NCBI GenBank assembly: GCA_016719925.1
Contig: JADJYC010000002.1
Span: forward strand, 496,001 to 560,000
DNA length: 64,000 bases
Origin: Crocinitomicaceae bacterium
Lineage (GTDB): Bacteria > Bacteroidota > Bacteroidia > Flavobacteriales_D > Crocinitomicaceae
Reading direction: 5' to 3'
Shown piece after piece: positions 17,938 through 27,924 of this stretch (position 1 is the first letter of the stretch; every line of letters begins with the position of its first letter). The notes beneath the pieces were generated by a model that ran no database searches, was not told where the DNA came from, and saw only the letters and a list, made by a program, of their open reading frames with translations. The position numbers were made by a program, and so were the translations under genes.

Positions 17938-19686
17938 CTAAAAATATTTGTCTGTAAAGTATAATTTCCAGCTCACCGCACGTATTTGTAAACATTCTGA
18001 TGTTCCGGCGTTCCAGATAAAAAACTCAACCGGTGATACCAGTTCTTCATCCGGTTCAATCAAAAAATCCGTTTTTGTCCATTCATTGCGTACATATTCT
18101 GAAGGATAAAAAACAAAATTTTTAGTGTTATTCAGTACAAATACAATGCGCGAGTCTTTGATTTCATGATCACTTCTGCATTCAAAACTCATTACCAGTT
18201 TCGAACCTTTCTTCATTGAAAACGGAGGTGTTGTTGCCACAGCTGAATAGTGATTTGCCGCGTTTGCTTCCAGTATATTGAATCCATCAACTACAACCGG
18301 AATACCTTTAACTATTGCACCAGTTGCGGACAGATCAATTGATCCAGTTGCCTGCAGTTTCCATTCGTCCGGTGGAAATATTTTCGCTTCCTTTTTTAAT
18401 TGAAGAAAGTTGGCCCAATATTCTTCTTTTGTGGGTGAACCCCAGCGCAATATGCCCAGTTTAATCTGATACGCCTGAGCAACATTAAAAACATAAGTAA
18501 TACCAGTACAGTATAAACCATATTTCTGCCAAAAGCACTGCTTTGAATCTGAGTCAGTATTAATGCAAGCAGGTATCCGGGAATTATATAAAAATCGATC
18601 ATCACCCGCTGACTCATTCCTGCGCCGTAATACCAGCACCACCAGCAGCTGAAAATATAAACTGTAATACCAAAAAATGACAAACCAATCAGAAACCTCG
18701 GTTTGTCATTTCTCAACAAAAGCCAAAAGCCAAAAACTAAAATAAAGAGCATCACCGGTGTATAAACAAACCAACCTTTGGTATAAGAAAACAGAAATTC
18801 GATGATGTGCGGATCATCAAAATAGAATACTTCTTTGCCATAGGAATAAACAATCCAATTTCCCGTCTGTAATTTCCATAAAACAATAGGAATAACAATG
18901 ATTGACAAGGAAACTACAAAGATTTTCCATGCGTTTTTAAAACGGGTAGAATAGTGAATAAATGCTTTCCAGAAAGTCAAATCCGGCACAAAAAAGAATA
19001 AAACACCAATCACCAGAATATTGGTAGGCCGGATTATTCCCACCAGGGAAAGAACTGCAAAAAAGAAAATCAAGGTAGTTGAATCAAATGAATCTCTCAA
19101 CCTCAAAAGAAGATAAACAAGCAGATTACATAAAAAGAAATTATAAACGTGTGTGACTGTCTGATCAAATACAGAATAGAAAAATATATTAGTTCCAAAT
19201 ACCACAGTCAAAACACAGATGTGAATAATGTCTATGCTGAATCCAAGTGCTGCAATACTTTTTGAAGAATATCAGTCCCAGAAGAAAGTAAAACCAGAAT
19301 CCAATCAGAAAAAAAAGCTGATAAATAAAAGAGAATCCATCAGCAGGTAAACCGGATATAACGGCTAAACCATGCGCCGCCAAAAAAAAGGGAGCGTATA
19401 AAATTGCCTGACCCGGAAAGTACTTATTGACTTTGTGTCCATCAACATTATTCAGAAAAGACTTGGATGTGGAAACCACATAATATTCAGATTGAATATC
19501 ATCCATGAATTCATAACTGAGATCCTGATAAATGAAGATAGCAGGCAGATAGGCATAATATCCCTGTGCATCTCCAACAATCGGTTTTCTGTATGGATTA
19601 TTGAGATCAGCTGTAAAACTCTGAATCAGCAGTAAAACTGAAAGAACAGTAAAAATAATTCTATGTTCTTTCAGAAATCGGATCAT
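17938..19686 (-). CDS. Multi-pass membrane protein, GT-C glycosyltransferase-like, two frameshifts
   Basis: Three overlapping frames join into a 582-residue protein if one base is removed at T5 19259-19263 and one added at A5 18487-18491. About ten hydrophobic segments follow MIRFLKEHRIIF. An outward acidic loop near residue 40 (VGDAQGYYAYLP) is typical of GT-C enzymes such as ArnT/PMT relatives. The C-terminal 200 residues are soluble and beta-rich. It probably transfers a sugar from a lipid carrier at the outer face of the inner membrane; the substrate is unknown. Its start overlaps the previous gene by 4 nt. Confidence 0.72.
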
Positions 19687-20371
19687 TGCCAGTTTCGAAG
19701 AGAATCACCGACATAGATATTCTTGGATTCCAGTTTTGCAACCAAAGCATCACGGAACGCTTTACGATCTTTCTGATCTATGATGGCAGTTTGCAAAGGC
19801 AAATCAAGGTCATCTATGTAAGAAAAGCTGATTAAATCATTCTGATGAAGATCAACTTTCTTTAATCCTTCATAATAAAACAAATTCATCTCACGGTCAA
19901 AAGCAGCAATGACAGAATCATCAAAACCAAGCCTGAAAGCATTACCACCTTTCTTTAGCATAAAACCAAAAATGAAAGATTCTAAAGCCAGCAGACAAAG
20001 CACAACAATCATTGGAATAACATAAGCAGGCTCCAGATTGATAAACAGAAGACAGGCACCTGCACCGGCAATCAAAAAACACCCTCTATCAAACAAATCA
20101 CAAAACCATAATTCCGGTGTTTGGCTGAAACAGGAACAGAAAAATGAAATTTACTGTATCTGTTCATGTCCTTTATTCCCTGATATCTTCTCTGCACCCT
20201 GATCAACCCTAAAAGAAAAACTAAAATGGCAATTCCGGTAAATACCTCCTGTTTGAATTTCATGCCTTTCAGGTGAAACTGCGACACCGACAAATCAAAT
20301 ACAACCGTCATCACCATCAGAAAAAAGATGATGAGAGCAATGAAAGTGAAAATATTTACTACCCTGTTCAT
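19683..20371 (-). CDS. Membrane protein of unknown function, one frameshift
   Basis: Adding one base in the A4 run 20102-20105 joins two frames into a 229-residue protein from ATG 20371 (MNRVVNIFTF). Four hydrophobic segments are followed by a soluble domain with VIAAFDREMNLFYYEGLKKV, suggestive of a PH-like or EbsA-like fold. It overlaps the DUF349 gene upstream and the GT-C gene downstream by 4 nt each, so it is translationally coupled in the same operon. The family is not recognised. Confidence 0.65.
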
Positions 20372-22080
20372 TTAGCGGCCTGACGTAAAAATTTAAGACG
20401 GGTTTTCAGCCGGTCAATCTCATCTTTGTTTCGTTTGATATTATCCAATACACTTTTGAACAAAGGATTTTTTTCATCTGCATTGGAAAAGAATGAAAGG
20501 TTGTTTTCATACTTGAGAACTTCCTTGTTTAATGCATCAATTTTCTGACGAATACTTGACGTCTCCTGATCAAGAAGTTTTTCTTTATTACCGCTTGTCA
20601 TGATGGAATCAATCTTTGACTGGAAAAGTACTTTTTCCTTTTCCTCTTTATCCATTTTCAGCGATGCATATTTATCATCCAGCGCACTTTTGTAATCTTT
20701 ATAAACCGCATCCTTGTCTTCAAACGGCACGTTTCCAATAGCAGCAAAATCTTCAGCAAATTTCTTCAGGTCGGCTATAATTTTCTGTACTTCTCCTGTT
20801 TCTGAATTGTATGATTTAATCTGTTCAATCAATGCCCGCTTTTTCTCCAGATTTTCTTTATTGGCATTGTCCTGTTCTTTGAAATGAGAATCTTTTGTTG
20901 TAAAGAAAAAATCAATGGGCTCACGAAATTTTTTCCAAAGCTGATTTTCAAATTTAGGGCCAGCAGATCCCAGATCCTTCCAGCGTTTTTGAAGATTAAG
21001 AATTTTCTGTGTTGTGCCTTTCCAGTCAGTAGAATCTTTCAATTCTGATGCTTCTTTTATCAGACTTTCCTTTTGAGCTTTTACTTCAGAAAACTGATCA
21101 TTCCGTTCACCGTAAAATACTTTTTTCTTAGCAAAAAACTCATTACACACGGTGCGGAATTCCTGCCAGATGCTTTCATTTTCATCCCGCGGACCGAATC
21201 CCAGTTTTTTCCATTCTTCCTGCAGTTCTAAAATCTGATCGGATGCCTTCTGCCAGTGTTTATGTTCCTCCAGTTCTTTGTTGTTGATTGCTTTTGCTTT
21301 CTCAATCAACTCCTTTTTCAGCTCAACATTTTTTGCCTGCTCTGCTTTGCGCTCATCATAGAATTTGCGGATTTTTTCATACACCGCATTGACTGTATTC
21401 CAGTATTCATCTTTGATTTTTTCCCACTCTTCCTGATGTGTTCCGCCCAGTGAATTCCATTCATCCTGCAATTGATGAAGCTGATTTTCTATCTCTTTTA
21501 TTTTATCCAGATTTAATAACCCTTTCAACTTTTCAATCAGCTCTTTTTTCAAAGAAAGATTTCTGTTCAGATCATGATCCTTAATTTCTTTATAAATACC
21601 AATGTTGTATTTGAAGGTATCCACCAGCTGCGAAAATTCTTTTTGAACAGATTGTCTTTTCTCACGCGGCACAGCTCCCACTTCTTTCCAGCCCTCCTGA
21701 ATTTCTTTGAAACGGTTAATTGCCTTTCCGATATTCTCTTCATTCTGGATCAGATCCGTTAAGGCGGCTATAAAAACTTTCTTCTGTTTATAATTTGCAT
21801 TCTCCTGATCTTTGATCTGAGTCAATTCAACTTTTTTGCGCTCTTTGAATACGTTGGTCACCGCTTTAAATTCCTCCAGATAAGGATAGACAGGACGCTC
21901 AATACTTTCAGGGTTTTCACCGGCAGCCAGACGATCCAGTTTTTCAATTTCAAACTGACGTTCTTCTTCATTCTGCAATTGATAAAACTCATTTACCAGT
22001 TCATTGAACTCATTCACGTTATCTAAAACAGACGGCTGATTATTCAACGCGATAATTTTCTGGAGAATTTCTGATTTCAT
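20368..22080 (-). CDS. DUF349 repeat protein
   Basis: A 570-residue, highly charged, mainly alpha-helical coiled-coil protein. It contains at least five DUF349 units, recognisable by W-x(2)-[VL]-G blocks such as EGWKEVGAVPREKRQ, DEWNSLGGTHQEEW, EEWKKLGFGPRDENE and KRWKDLGSAGPKFEN. No signal peptide is visible. DUF349 proteins are common in Bacteroidota and their function is not established. It is first in the envelope-glycan operon. Confidence 0.9.
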   Translation of the reverse strand: MKSEILQKIIALNNQPSVLDNVNEFNELVNEFYQLQNEEERQFEIEKLDRLAAGENPESIERPVYPYLEEFKAVTNVFKERKKVELTQIKDQENANYKQKKVFIAALTDLIQNEENIGKAINRFKEIQEGWKEVGAVPREKRQSVQKEFSQLVDTFKYNIGIYKEIKDHDLNRNLSLKKELIEKLKGLLNLDKIKEIENQLHQLQDEWNSLGGTHQEEWEKIKDEYWNTVNAVYEKIRKFYDERKAEQAKNVELKKELIEKAKAINNKELEEHKHWQKASDQILELQEEWKKLGFGPRDENESIWQEFRTVCNEFFAKKKVFYGERNDQFSEVKAQKESLIKEASELKDSTDWKGTTQKILNLQKRWKDLGSAGPKFENQLWKKFREPIDFFFTTKDSHFKEQDNANKENLEKKRALIEQIKSYNSETGEVQKIIADLKKFAEDFAAIGNVPFEDKDAVYKDYKSALDDKYASLKMDKEEKEKVLFQSKIDSIMTSGNKEKLLDQETSSIRQKIDALNKEVLKYENNLSFFSNADEKNPLFKSVLDNIKRNKDEIDRLKTRLKFLRQAAK

Positions 22081-22235
22081 AGGAGGAGATTAAAGTATCC
22101 GGATGGATACAGTTAGTACAAATAGATTTGTTATTTAATATCGTTTAACATTTTTATGATGAAGAAAAACCGAAGCAAATTAATTCTTCAGGCTTTCGAA
22201 TTTACAATAAAGAAGGCAGTTATAAATGGTACAGA

Positions 22236-23162
22236 TTAAATAACTTTTTCCATTTGATAATCAACCAGACTTCTGAAATCCATAATTCTGTTTGTAATTT
22301 CTTCTTCGTGCAAATTCATTAGTCGCTCAGTGCCGAATTTTTCCACACAGAAAGATGCCATAGCAGAACCAGCTATTACCGCACGTTTCATGTTTTCAAA
22401 ACTTACATCTCCGGTACGGGCCAGAAATCCAATAAATCCTCCCGCAAAAGTATCACCTGCGCCGGTTGGATCAAAAACCTCTTCCAGCGGTAAGGCAGGA
22501 GCAAAGAATACTTTGTTTGGTCCAAAAAGCAGTGCACCGTGTTCTCCTTTTTTAATGATCAGATATTTTGGTCCGAAAGACATTATCTTTTTTGCAGCTT
22601 TTACCAGCGAATATTCTTTTGACATTTGTCTGGCTTCTTCATCATTGATGATTAAAACATCTACCAGTTTTATGGTTTCCATCAGATCATTCCACGCAAT
22701 ATCCATCCAGAAATTCATGGTATCCATGGCAATTAATTTGGGACGTGTCTTTAATCTTTCAATCACCTGACGCTGAACTGCAGGAGCAAGATTTCCGAGC
22801 ATCAGAAAATCAACTCCCTGATATCTTTCAGGGATAACGGGATCAAATTTTTCCAGCACATTTAATTCGGTTACAAGTGTATCTCTCGAATTCATGTCAT
22901 TGTGATATTTACCCGACCAGAAAAAAGTCTTTTCACCTTTTTTAATCTGAATACCTTCAATTGAAATTCCGCGGTTTGTTAAATCATCCAGCGTTTCTTT
23001 GGGAAAATCTTCACCAACTACAGAAACAATTTTCTGATCAGCTGTGAAATAGGAGGCAGAAAGTGCAATATAAGTTCCTGCGCCGCCAATAATTTTATCT
23101 GTTTTTCCAAACGGTGTTTCAATTGCATCAAATGCCACACTGCCGACAGTTAGTAAAGCCAT
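22236..23162 (-). CDS. PfkB-family carbohydrate kinase
   Basis: 308 residues from ATG 23162 (MALLTVGSVAFDAIETP). GGAGTYIALSASYF is the substrate-side motif. FDPTGAGDTFAGGFIGF is the PfkB signature, with the catalytic Asp in GAGD. It phosphorylates a sugar or nucleoside using ATP; the exact substrate cannot be told from sequence. A longer frame to 23234 has no support. It stands alone. Confidence 0.9.
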   Translation of the reverse strand: MALLTVGSVAFDAIETPFGKTDKIIGGAGTYIALSASYFTADQKIVSVVGEDFPKETLDDLTNRGISIEGIQIKKGEKTFFWSGKYHNDMNSRDTLVTELNVLEKFDPVIPERYQGVDFLMLGNLAPAVQRQVIERLKTRPKLIAMDTMNFWMDIAWNDLMETIKLVDVLIINDEEARQMSKEYSLVKAAKKIMSFGPKYLIIKKGEHGALLFGPNKVFFAPALPLEEVFDPTGAGDTFAGGFIGFLARTGDVSFENMKRAVIAGSAMASFCVEKFGTERLMNLHEEEITNRIMDFRSLVDYQMEKVI

Positions 23163-23230
23163 GTTCTGAATTTTCTGCAAATATAAACTATTCAGCCATC
23201 CCAATGACCGGAATTCAGGCAAAATGACGG

Positions 23231-23263
23231 GCAAAAAAAATCCCCCTGAGAAACTCAGAGGGA
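23231..23263 (-). terminator. Rho-independent terminator of the small lipoprotein gene
   Basis: TCCCCCTGAG (23241-23250) pairs, with one mismatch, with CTCAGAGGGA (23254-23263). On the minus strand it is followed by eight T. Confidence 0.85.
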
Positions 23264-23287
23264 TTTGAATGTTATTTCCGGAAAGGA

Positions 23288-23674
23288 TTATGGTTGAATA
23301 ATCACTTTCTCATCAGTTGTTACTTCATCTTCTATTTTGATGATGCCTTCACCATAAAGTGTGTCACCGCTGCGTACTTCAATGTCAAGTACCGCAAATC
23401 CGGCTTGTCCTAAATTATACATATCCGTATAATCAAAGATGGCCATACCATCTGAATCAGTATAAAGTGTGTCATCAATAATGATTGCACCGTGTTCAAT
23501 AACCGTTGGCGTTGGATAAAGCCTTACCATGGCTCCCGGAAAAGGAAGGCCGGCAGTGTCAACTACCTCAATACGTGCAATTGTTTCACCCTCTTTTCTG
23601 CATGAAATCATCGAAATGGAAATCATGATTCCAAATAGAAAGAAGATTCCGGTTTTAGCAATTAGTTTGTTCAT
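23288..23674 (-). CDS. Small lipoprotein of unknown function
   Basis: 128 residues from ATG 23674. The signal peptide MNKLIAKTGIFFLF leads to the lipobox SISMISC. The mature part looks like a carboxypeptidase-regulatory-like or Ig-type beta domain (ARIEVVDTAGLPFPGAMVRLY). It is probably anchored in the outer membrane. A 17-bp direct repeat spans its start region. Confidence 0.75.
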   Translation of the reverse strand: MNKLIAKTGIFFLFGIMISISMISCRKEGETIARIEVVDTAGLPFPGAMVRLYPTPTVIEHGAIIIDDTLYTDSDGMAIFDYTDMYNLGQAGFAVLDIEVRSGDTLYGEGIIKIEDEVTTDEKVIIQP

Positions 23675-23699
23675 TTTTGTAAGTTTTAGCAATTAGTTT
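23652..23699. repeat. 17-bp direct repeat around a start codon
   Basis: GTTTTAGCAATTAGTTT occurs at 23652-23668 and 23683-23699. The first copy is the beginning of the lipoprotein coding region; the second lies just upstream of it. Confidence 0.7.
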
Positions 23700-23941
23700 C
23701 ATTTACTTGCTGAAACAAAAATACGGAAAAAAAGCAAATTTGTTTCGTGCTTCCGTTGAGAAATACGCTTTTCAGGCCAATCTGGTTGTCTGAAGAAACA
23801 AAATATCCCTGTTATAATTCATTAAAAATGCCGAATTAGCAAGGTCTCAGCGTCCGTTTTTTTGTAATTTAGCGCCTCTGGCAACCGCTGCTGCCTGAAT
23901 CTAAAACAAACATCACTACCAAAAAGTTACAGGTACCTTTT

Positions 23942-24988
23942 ATGGAACTAAAAGAAAAAATATCCGAATTAACTGAAGCAATCAATACGGCAACCATTGG
24001 AAACAAAGAAGAACAGGAACGTTTCAGAATTCAGTTTTTAGGCAGTAAAGGCGCCGTTAAATCGCTTTATGAACTGCTTAAATCAGTTCCCAATGAATCC
24101 AAAAAAGAATTCGGGCAGCTTATTAATGACGTAAGAACAAAGGCGGAAGAAAAATTACAGCAGGCAGAAGAAAAATTTGACAATACGCTTTCATCAGCTG
24201 ACACCAATCTGGATTTAACCAGACCAGGTGAAGCATTGGAAATTGGCGCCAGACACCCTTTATCTTTAGTGAAAAATGAAATACTTGAGATATTCAAACG
24301 CATTGGTTACACCGTTTCTGAAGGACCTGAGATTGAAGATGACTGGCACAATTTTTCTGCGCTGAATTTTCCGCCTGATCACCCGGCAAGAGATATGCAG
24401 GATACTTTTTTCATTACCAAAGGAGATGGAACAGATCCAAAAAGTGAAATGGCATTGCGCACTCATACCTCATCGGTGCAAGTTCGTGTCATGGAATCTA
24501 CTCAGCCACCGATAAGAACAGTTTCACCCGGCAGAGTTTACAGAAACGAAGCCATTTCAGCCAGGGCACATTGTTTTTTTCATCAGGTAGAAGGTTTATA
24601 TATTGATACAGATGTTTCTTTTGCTGATCTGAAACAAACACTGCTTTATTTTGCGCAGGAATTTTTTGGAGAAAATGCAACTATCCGAATGCGGCCTTCT
24701 TATTTTCCGTTTACAGAACCAAGTGCTGAAGTAGATGTTTCCTGTACATTATGCAGCGGCAAAGGATGTAACGTTTGCAAATATACCGGCTGGCTTGAAA
24801 TTATGGGTTGCGGCATGGTAGATCCAAATGTACTTGAGGCAAGTGGAATTGACAGTAAAAAATATTCTGGATTTGCATTTGGAATGGGTATTGAACGGAT
24901 TACACAATTAAAATACCGGGTGACAGATCTAAGGCTTTATTCTGAAAATGATATCCGGTTTCTCTCACAATTCAAATCTGCGCATTGA
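23942..24988 (+). CDS. pheS: Phenylalanine-tRNA ligase alpha subunit
   Basis: A 348-residue class II synthetase subunit. It has the N-terminal coiled-coil tRNA-binding helix pair, motif 2 region SPGRVYRNEAISARAHCFFH, and motif 3 GFAFGMGIERI. A CxxC/CxxC insert (CTLCSGKGCNVC) is typical of this phylum. With PheT it forms the alpha2-beta2 enzyme charging tRNA-Phe. pheT is not in the window. The stop overlaps the ytxJ start (TGATG). Confidence 0.97.
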   Translation: MELKEKISELTEAINTATIGNKEEQERFRIQFLGSKGAVKSLYELLKSVPNESKKEFGQLINDVRTKAEEKLQQAEEKFDNTLSSADTNLDLTRPGEALEIGARHPLSLVKNEILEIFKRIGYTVSEGPEIEDDWHNFSALNFPPDHPARDMQDTFFITKGDGTDPKSEMALRTHTSSVQVRVMESTQPPIRTVSPGRVYRNEAISARAHCFFHQVEGLYIDTDVSFADLKQTLLYFAQEFFGENATIRMRPSYFPFTEPSAEVDVSCTLCSGKGCNVCKYTGWLEIMGCGMVDPNVLEASGIDSKKYSGFAFGMGIERITQLKYRVTDLRLYSENDIRFLSQFKSAH

Positions 24989-25341
24989 TGTCCTGGTTTA
25001 AAGAAACAAAGTCTGCCCTTGTATGGAATTTTCTTGAATCAGCTGATGATTTAAACAAGGCAATCGAATTTTCTGCAGTACAACCGGTACTTTTATATAA
25101 GCACAGTAACCGGTGTTCTATCTGTTCCATGTCAAAAACCGTCTGAATCTTACTGATACACAATATAATATACAGCCATTTTTCTTGACGTGATAAAAAC
25201 AGAGAAATTTCAAATCAAATAGAAGCCCAGTTTGGAATAAAGCACGAATCACCCCAGGCACTGCTGATCAAAAACGGGAAATGTGTTTATCATGCCTCTC
25301 ACAGCGAAATAAATTTTAATGAGTTAAAAAAGAATCTATGA
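24988..25341 (+). CDS. ytxJ: YtxJ-like monothiol protein, three frameshifts
   Basis: No long open frame marks this gene. Adding one base to each of the runs A5 25134-25138, T5 25179-25183 and A5 25195-25199 gives a continuous 118-residue protein. It runs MSWFKETKSALVWNF, YKHSNRCSICSMSKNRL, FFLDVIKNREISNQIEAQFG, then ESPQALLIKNGKC and YHASHSEINF. That is the YtxJ family, thioredoxin-fold proteins (also called BrxC-like) linked to bacillithiol. It is coupled to pheS (TGATG) and to the next gene (ATGA). Confidence 0.85.
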
Positions 25342-26064
25342 TCAGAGCCGTAATTATTGATGACATTCCTGAAGCAATTTCAGTATTAAAATCTGACCTT
25401 GAAAATTATTGCGTTAATATAGACGTAATTGGTTCAGCTGACGGAGTGGTAACAGGTGCCAAACTAATCCGCGAACAAAAACCGGATTTGGTTTTTCTGG
25501 ATATTCTAAATGAAAGATGGTTCTGGTTTTGATCTTCTTGAAATTGTTCCGGATGTTCACTTCAAATTAATCTTTACCACGGCAAGTGATGAATTTGCAG
25601 TAAAGGCATTTAAATTTTCAGCGGTTGATTATCTGCTGAAACCAATTGATCCGGATGAACTGATGGATGCCGTAAGCCGCGTTGAAGGACAGGATAAACC
25701 AACCCAGCGCATCGATTTGCTGAAAGAAAATTTTGTTAAGGCAAAACGCATTGCATTAAATACACTTGAAAAAATTCACATTGTCAATGTGGAAGAAATT
25801 CTTCGCTGTGAATCGAATATTAATTATACGATGTTTTATTTTACAGACGGCACAAAATTACTGGTTACCAAAACACTGAAGGAATTTGACAATCTGCTGT
25901 CTGGTCACAACTTTATCCGCGTACATCAATCGCATCTTATCAATACCAATTTCATTAAAGAATTTTTAAAATCAGCCGGTGAAATAGTTATGAAAGATGG
26001 CACACGGGTGCCGGTCTCAACGAGAAAAAAACAAGTGCTGATGGATATGATTTCAAATTTTTAA
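25338..26064 (+). CDS. LytTR-family response regulator, one frameshift
   Basis: Removing one A at 25508-25510 joins two frames into 241 residues. The receiver domain has VIIDDIPEAISVL and phospho-acceptor Asp in LVFLDI, then KDGSGFDLLE and the switch Lys in DYLLKPIDPDEL. The LytTR DNA-binding domain includes ILRCESNINYTMFYFTDGTK and IRVHQSHLINTNFI. Its usual partner is a LytS/YehU-like membrane kinase; none is adjacent. The start overlaps the ytxJ stop (ATGA). Confidence 0.9.
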
Positions 26065-26070
26065 TTCTAA

Positions 26071-27138
26071 ATGAAGCGCATTATTTATTTTATAACAGGG
26101 ATTGCTTTTGCATCCTGCAGCGGTGAACAGCCTGAAACAGATCATGATCACCCGGCAAATGAACCCACACTGAAAATCGTCAGTCCGGCAAATGATGATC
26201 AGTTTATTGTTGGTGATGAAATAATGGTTGAAATTGTAATTACAGATTCCACCAAAGTTAAAAATCTTCAGTTCTATTTTTCTGATACACTTTTTGCAGG
26301 AAATCTAAATCCGGTCAGTCAGAAATTTTCTATTTCCACTACCAACGGAAAAGTTGGATTTACAAAAATTTATTTTTCATACACAGATGAAAAAGGAGAA
26401 AATCACGGAGACACCCGTACGATAGTTTTCTTTTCTGATGTTAAACCTGAGAATCGCACTGCGTCTATTGTATCAACGTACCCGCATGATAAATCTTCCT
26501 ATACGCAAGGACTAGAATTTTATCAGGGAAAATTATTTGAAGGAACGGGAAGAAACGGAATGTCCATGCTAGGAGAAATAGATTTACAAACAGGAAACAT
26601 TTTGCGCAAAATTGATATTGAAAACAAATACTTTGGTGAAGGAATCACCATACTCAATGACACCATTTATCAGATTACCTGGAATGAGGGAAAATGCCTG
26701 GTGTACAACATGAACTTTGAAAAAATCAAAGAATTCAACTATGACGGAGAAGGATGGGGACTATGCAATGACGGGGAATACCTGATCATGTCCAACGGTT
26801 CAAATCAGATTGTCTGGAGAGACAGAAATACCTTTGAAATTGTAAAAAGTATTTATGTTTTTTCAGACGAGCAGGATACAGCACAGCTCAACGAACTGAA
26901 CTGGTCAATGGCAATTTGCTCATCAATGTGTACATGGAAAAATTACATTATTGAAGCTGATACAGCAACAGGTAAAGTGCTGAGTGAAATTGATTGTTCT
27001 GCTTTGGTAAATGACGGACGCGTTCCGGGGGCCGATGTATTAAACGGAATAGCTTACAACCAGAAAAACTCCAAACTTTATATGACCGGAAAATGGTGGC
27101 CGAAATTATATGAGGTACGATTTGATCCGGTACAATAA
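26071..27138 (+). CDS. Glutaminyl-peptide cyclotransferase (plant-type), lipoprotein
   Basis: 355 residues as read. Signal and lipobox MKRIIYFITGIAFASC are followed by an Ig-like domain (about 35-125) and a five-bladed propeller of the glutamine cyclotransferase family: YTQGLEFYQGKLFEGTGRNG, GEGITILNDTIYQITW, VPGADVLNGIAY. It converts N-terminal Gln to pyroglutamate on exported proteins. About 12 residues (from 26903 to 26942) are out of frame because of two opposite one-base errors; the corrected text reads NWVNGNLLINVYME. Confidence 0.88.
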   Translation: MKRIIYFITGIAFASCSGEQPETDHDHPANEPTLKIVSPANDDQFIVGDEIMVEIVITDSTKVKNLQFYFSDTLFAGNLNPVSQKFSISTTNGKVGFTKIYFSYTDEKGENHGDTRTIVFFSDVKPENRTASIVSTYPHDKSSYTQGLEFYQGKLFEGTGRNGMSMLGEIDLQTGNILRKIDIENKYFGEGITILNDTIYQITWNEGKCLVYNMNFEKIKEFNYDGEGWGLCNDGEYLIMSNGSNQIVWRDRNTFEIVKSIYVFSDEQDTAQLNELNWSMAICSSMCTWKNYIIEADTATGKVLSEIDCSALVNDGRVPGADVLNGIAYNQKNSKLYMTGKWWPKLYEVRFDPVQ

Positions 27139-27147
27139 TTTCAGAAA

Positions 27148-27912
27148 GTGAAAGAACAAAAATCATCAGGTAAACTTACTGTTGTTCCCACTCCGGTTGG
27201 AAATCTGGAAGACATGACTTTCAGAGCAATCCGTATATTAAAGGAAGCGGATGCTGTTCTGGCGGAAGACACCCGCACCACTTCCCTGCTTTTTCAAAAG
27301 TTTGAAATCTCAAATAAACTCATTGCACATCATCAGAACAATGAACACAAAACGGTAGATCATCTGGTTGAAGAAATCAAACACGGAAAACATTACGCCC
27401 TTGTTTCTGACGCCGGAACTCCGGGAATTTCTGATCCGGGATTTTTACTGATCAGGGCCTGCGTTCAAAACGGCATTTTAGTAGAATGTTTGCCCGGTCC
27501 AACAGCATTTGTTCCTGCGTTGGTTGCTTCCGGATTTCCGTGTGAAAAATTTGTTTACGAAGGATTTTTACCACAAAAAAAAGGAAGAGAATCACGCATA
27601 AAAAAAATTGCAGCAGAAGACAGAACAGTTGTGCTTTATGAATCACCGCATCGTTTGATCAAAGCACTGGAACAGTTCAAATCCTTTTTTCATGCAGATA
27701 GAAAAATTGCTGTTTGCCGTGAGATATCTAAAAAATTTGAAGAGATTATCAGAGGGAATTGTGAAGAGCTGATTCATCATTTTACGACACATCCAATCAA
27801 GGGAGAATTTGTTCTAGTTGTTGAAGGAAAAGAATCAAAAGATGAAAATCAGCCGGACAAAAAATCACGCGAAAAGAAATCAAAACATCACCGCCGTGAG
27901 GAAGAAGAATAA
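27148..27912 (+). CDS. rsmI: 16S rRNA (cytidine(1402)-2'-O)-methyltransferase
   Basis: 254 residues from a GTG start. The tetrapyrrole-methylase fold shows VVPTPVGNLEDMTFRAI, LAEDTRTTSLL, LVSDAGTPGISDPG and LPGPTAFVPALVASG. It methylates the ribose of C1402 in 16S rRNA using SAM. A Lys/Glu-rich tail of about 30 residues after the catalytic domain is extra and probably disordered. It lies 9 nt after the cyclotransferase. Confidence 0.95.
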   Translation: MKEQKSSGKLTVVPTPVGNLEDMTFRAIRILKEADAVLAEDTRTTSLLFQKFEISNKLIAHHQNNEHKTVDHLVEEIKHGKHYALVSDAGTPGISDPGFLLIRACVQNGILVECLPGPTAFVPALVASGFPCEKFVYEGFLPQKKGRESRIKKIAAEDRTVVLYESPHRLIKALEQFKSFFHADRKIAVCREISKKFEEIIRGNCEELIHHFTTHPIKGEFVLVVEGKESKDENQPDKKSREKKSKHHRREEEE

Positions 27913-27924
27913 GGGCTCCTACCT

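Noticed and set aside
25338..25532. Programmed frameshifting in the LytTR regulator, ispG or metK
   Set aside because: No slippery heptamer with downstream structure was seen, and the same kind of break occurs in more than 20 unrelated genes.
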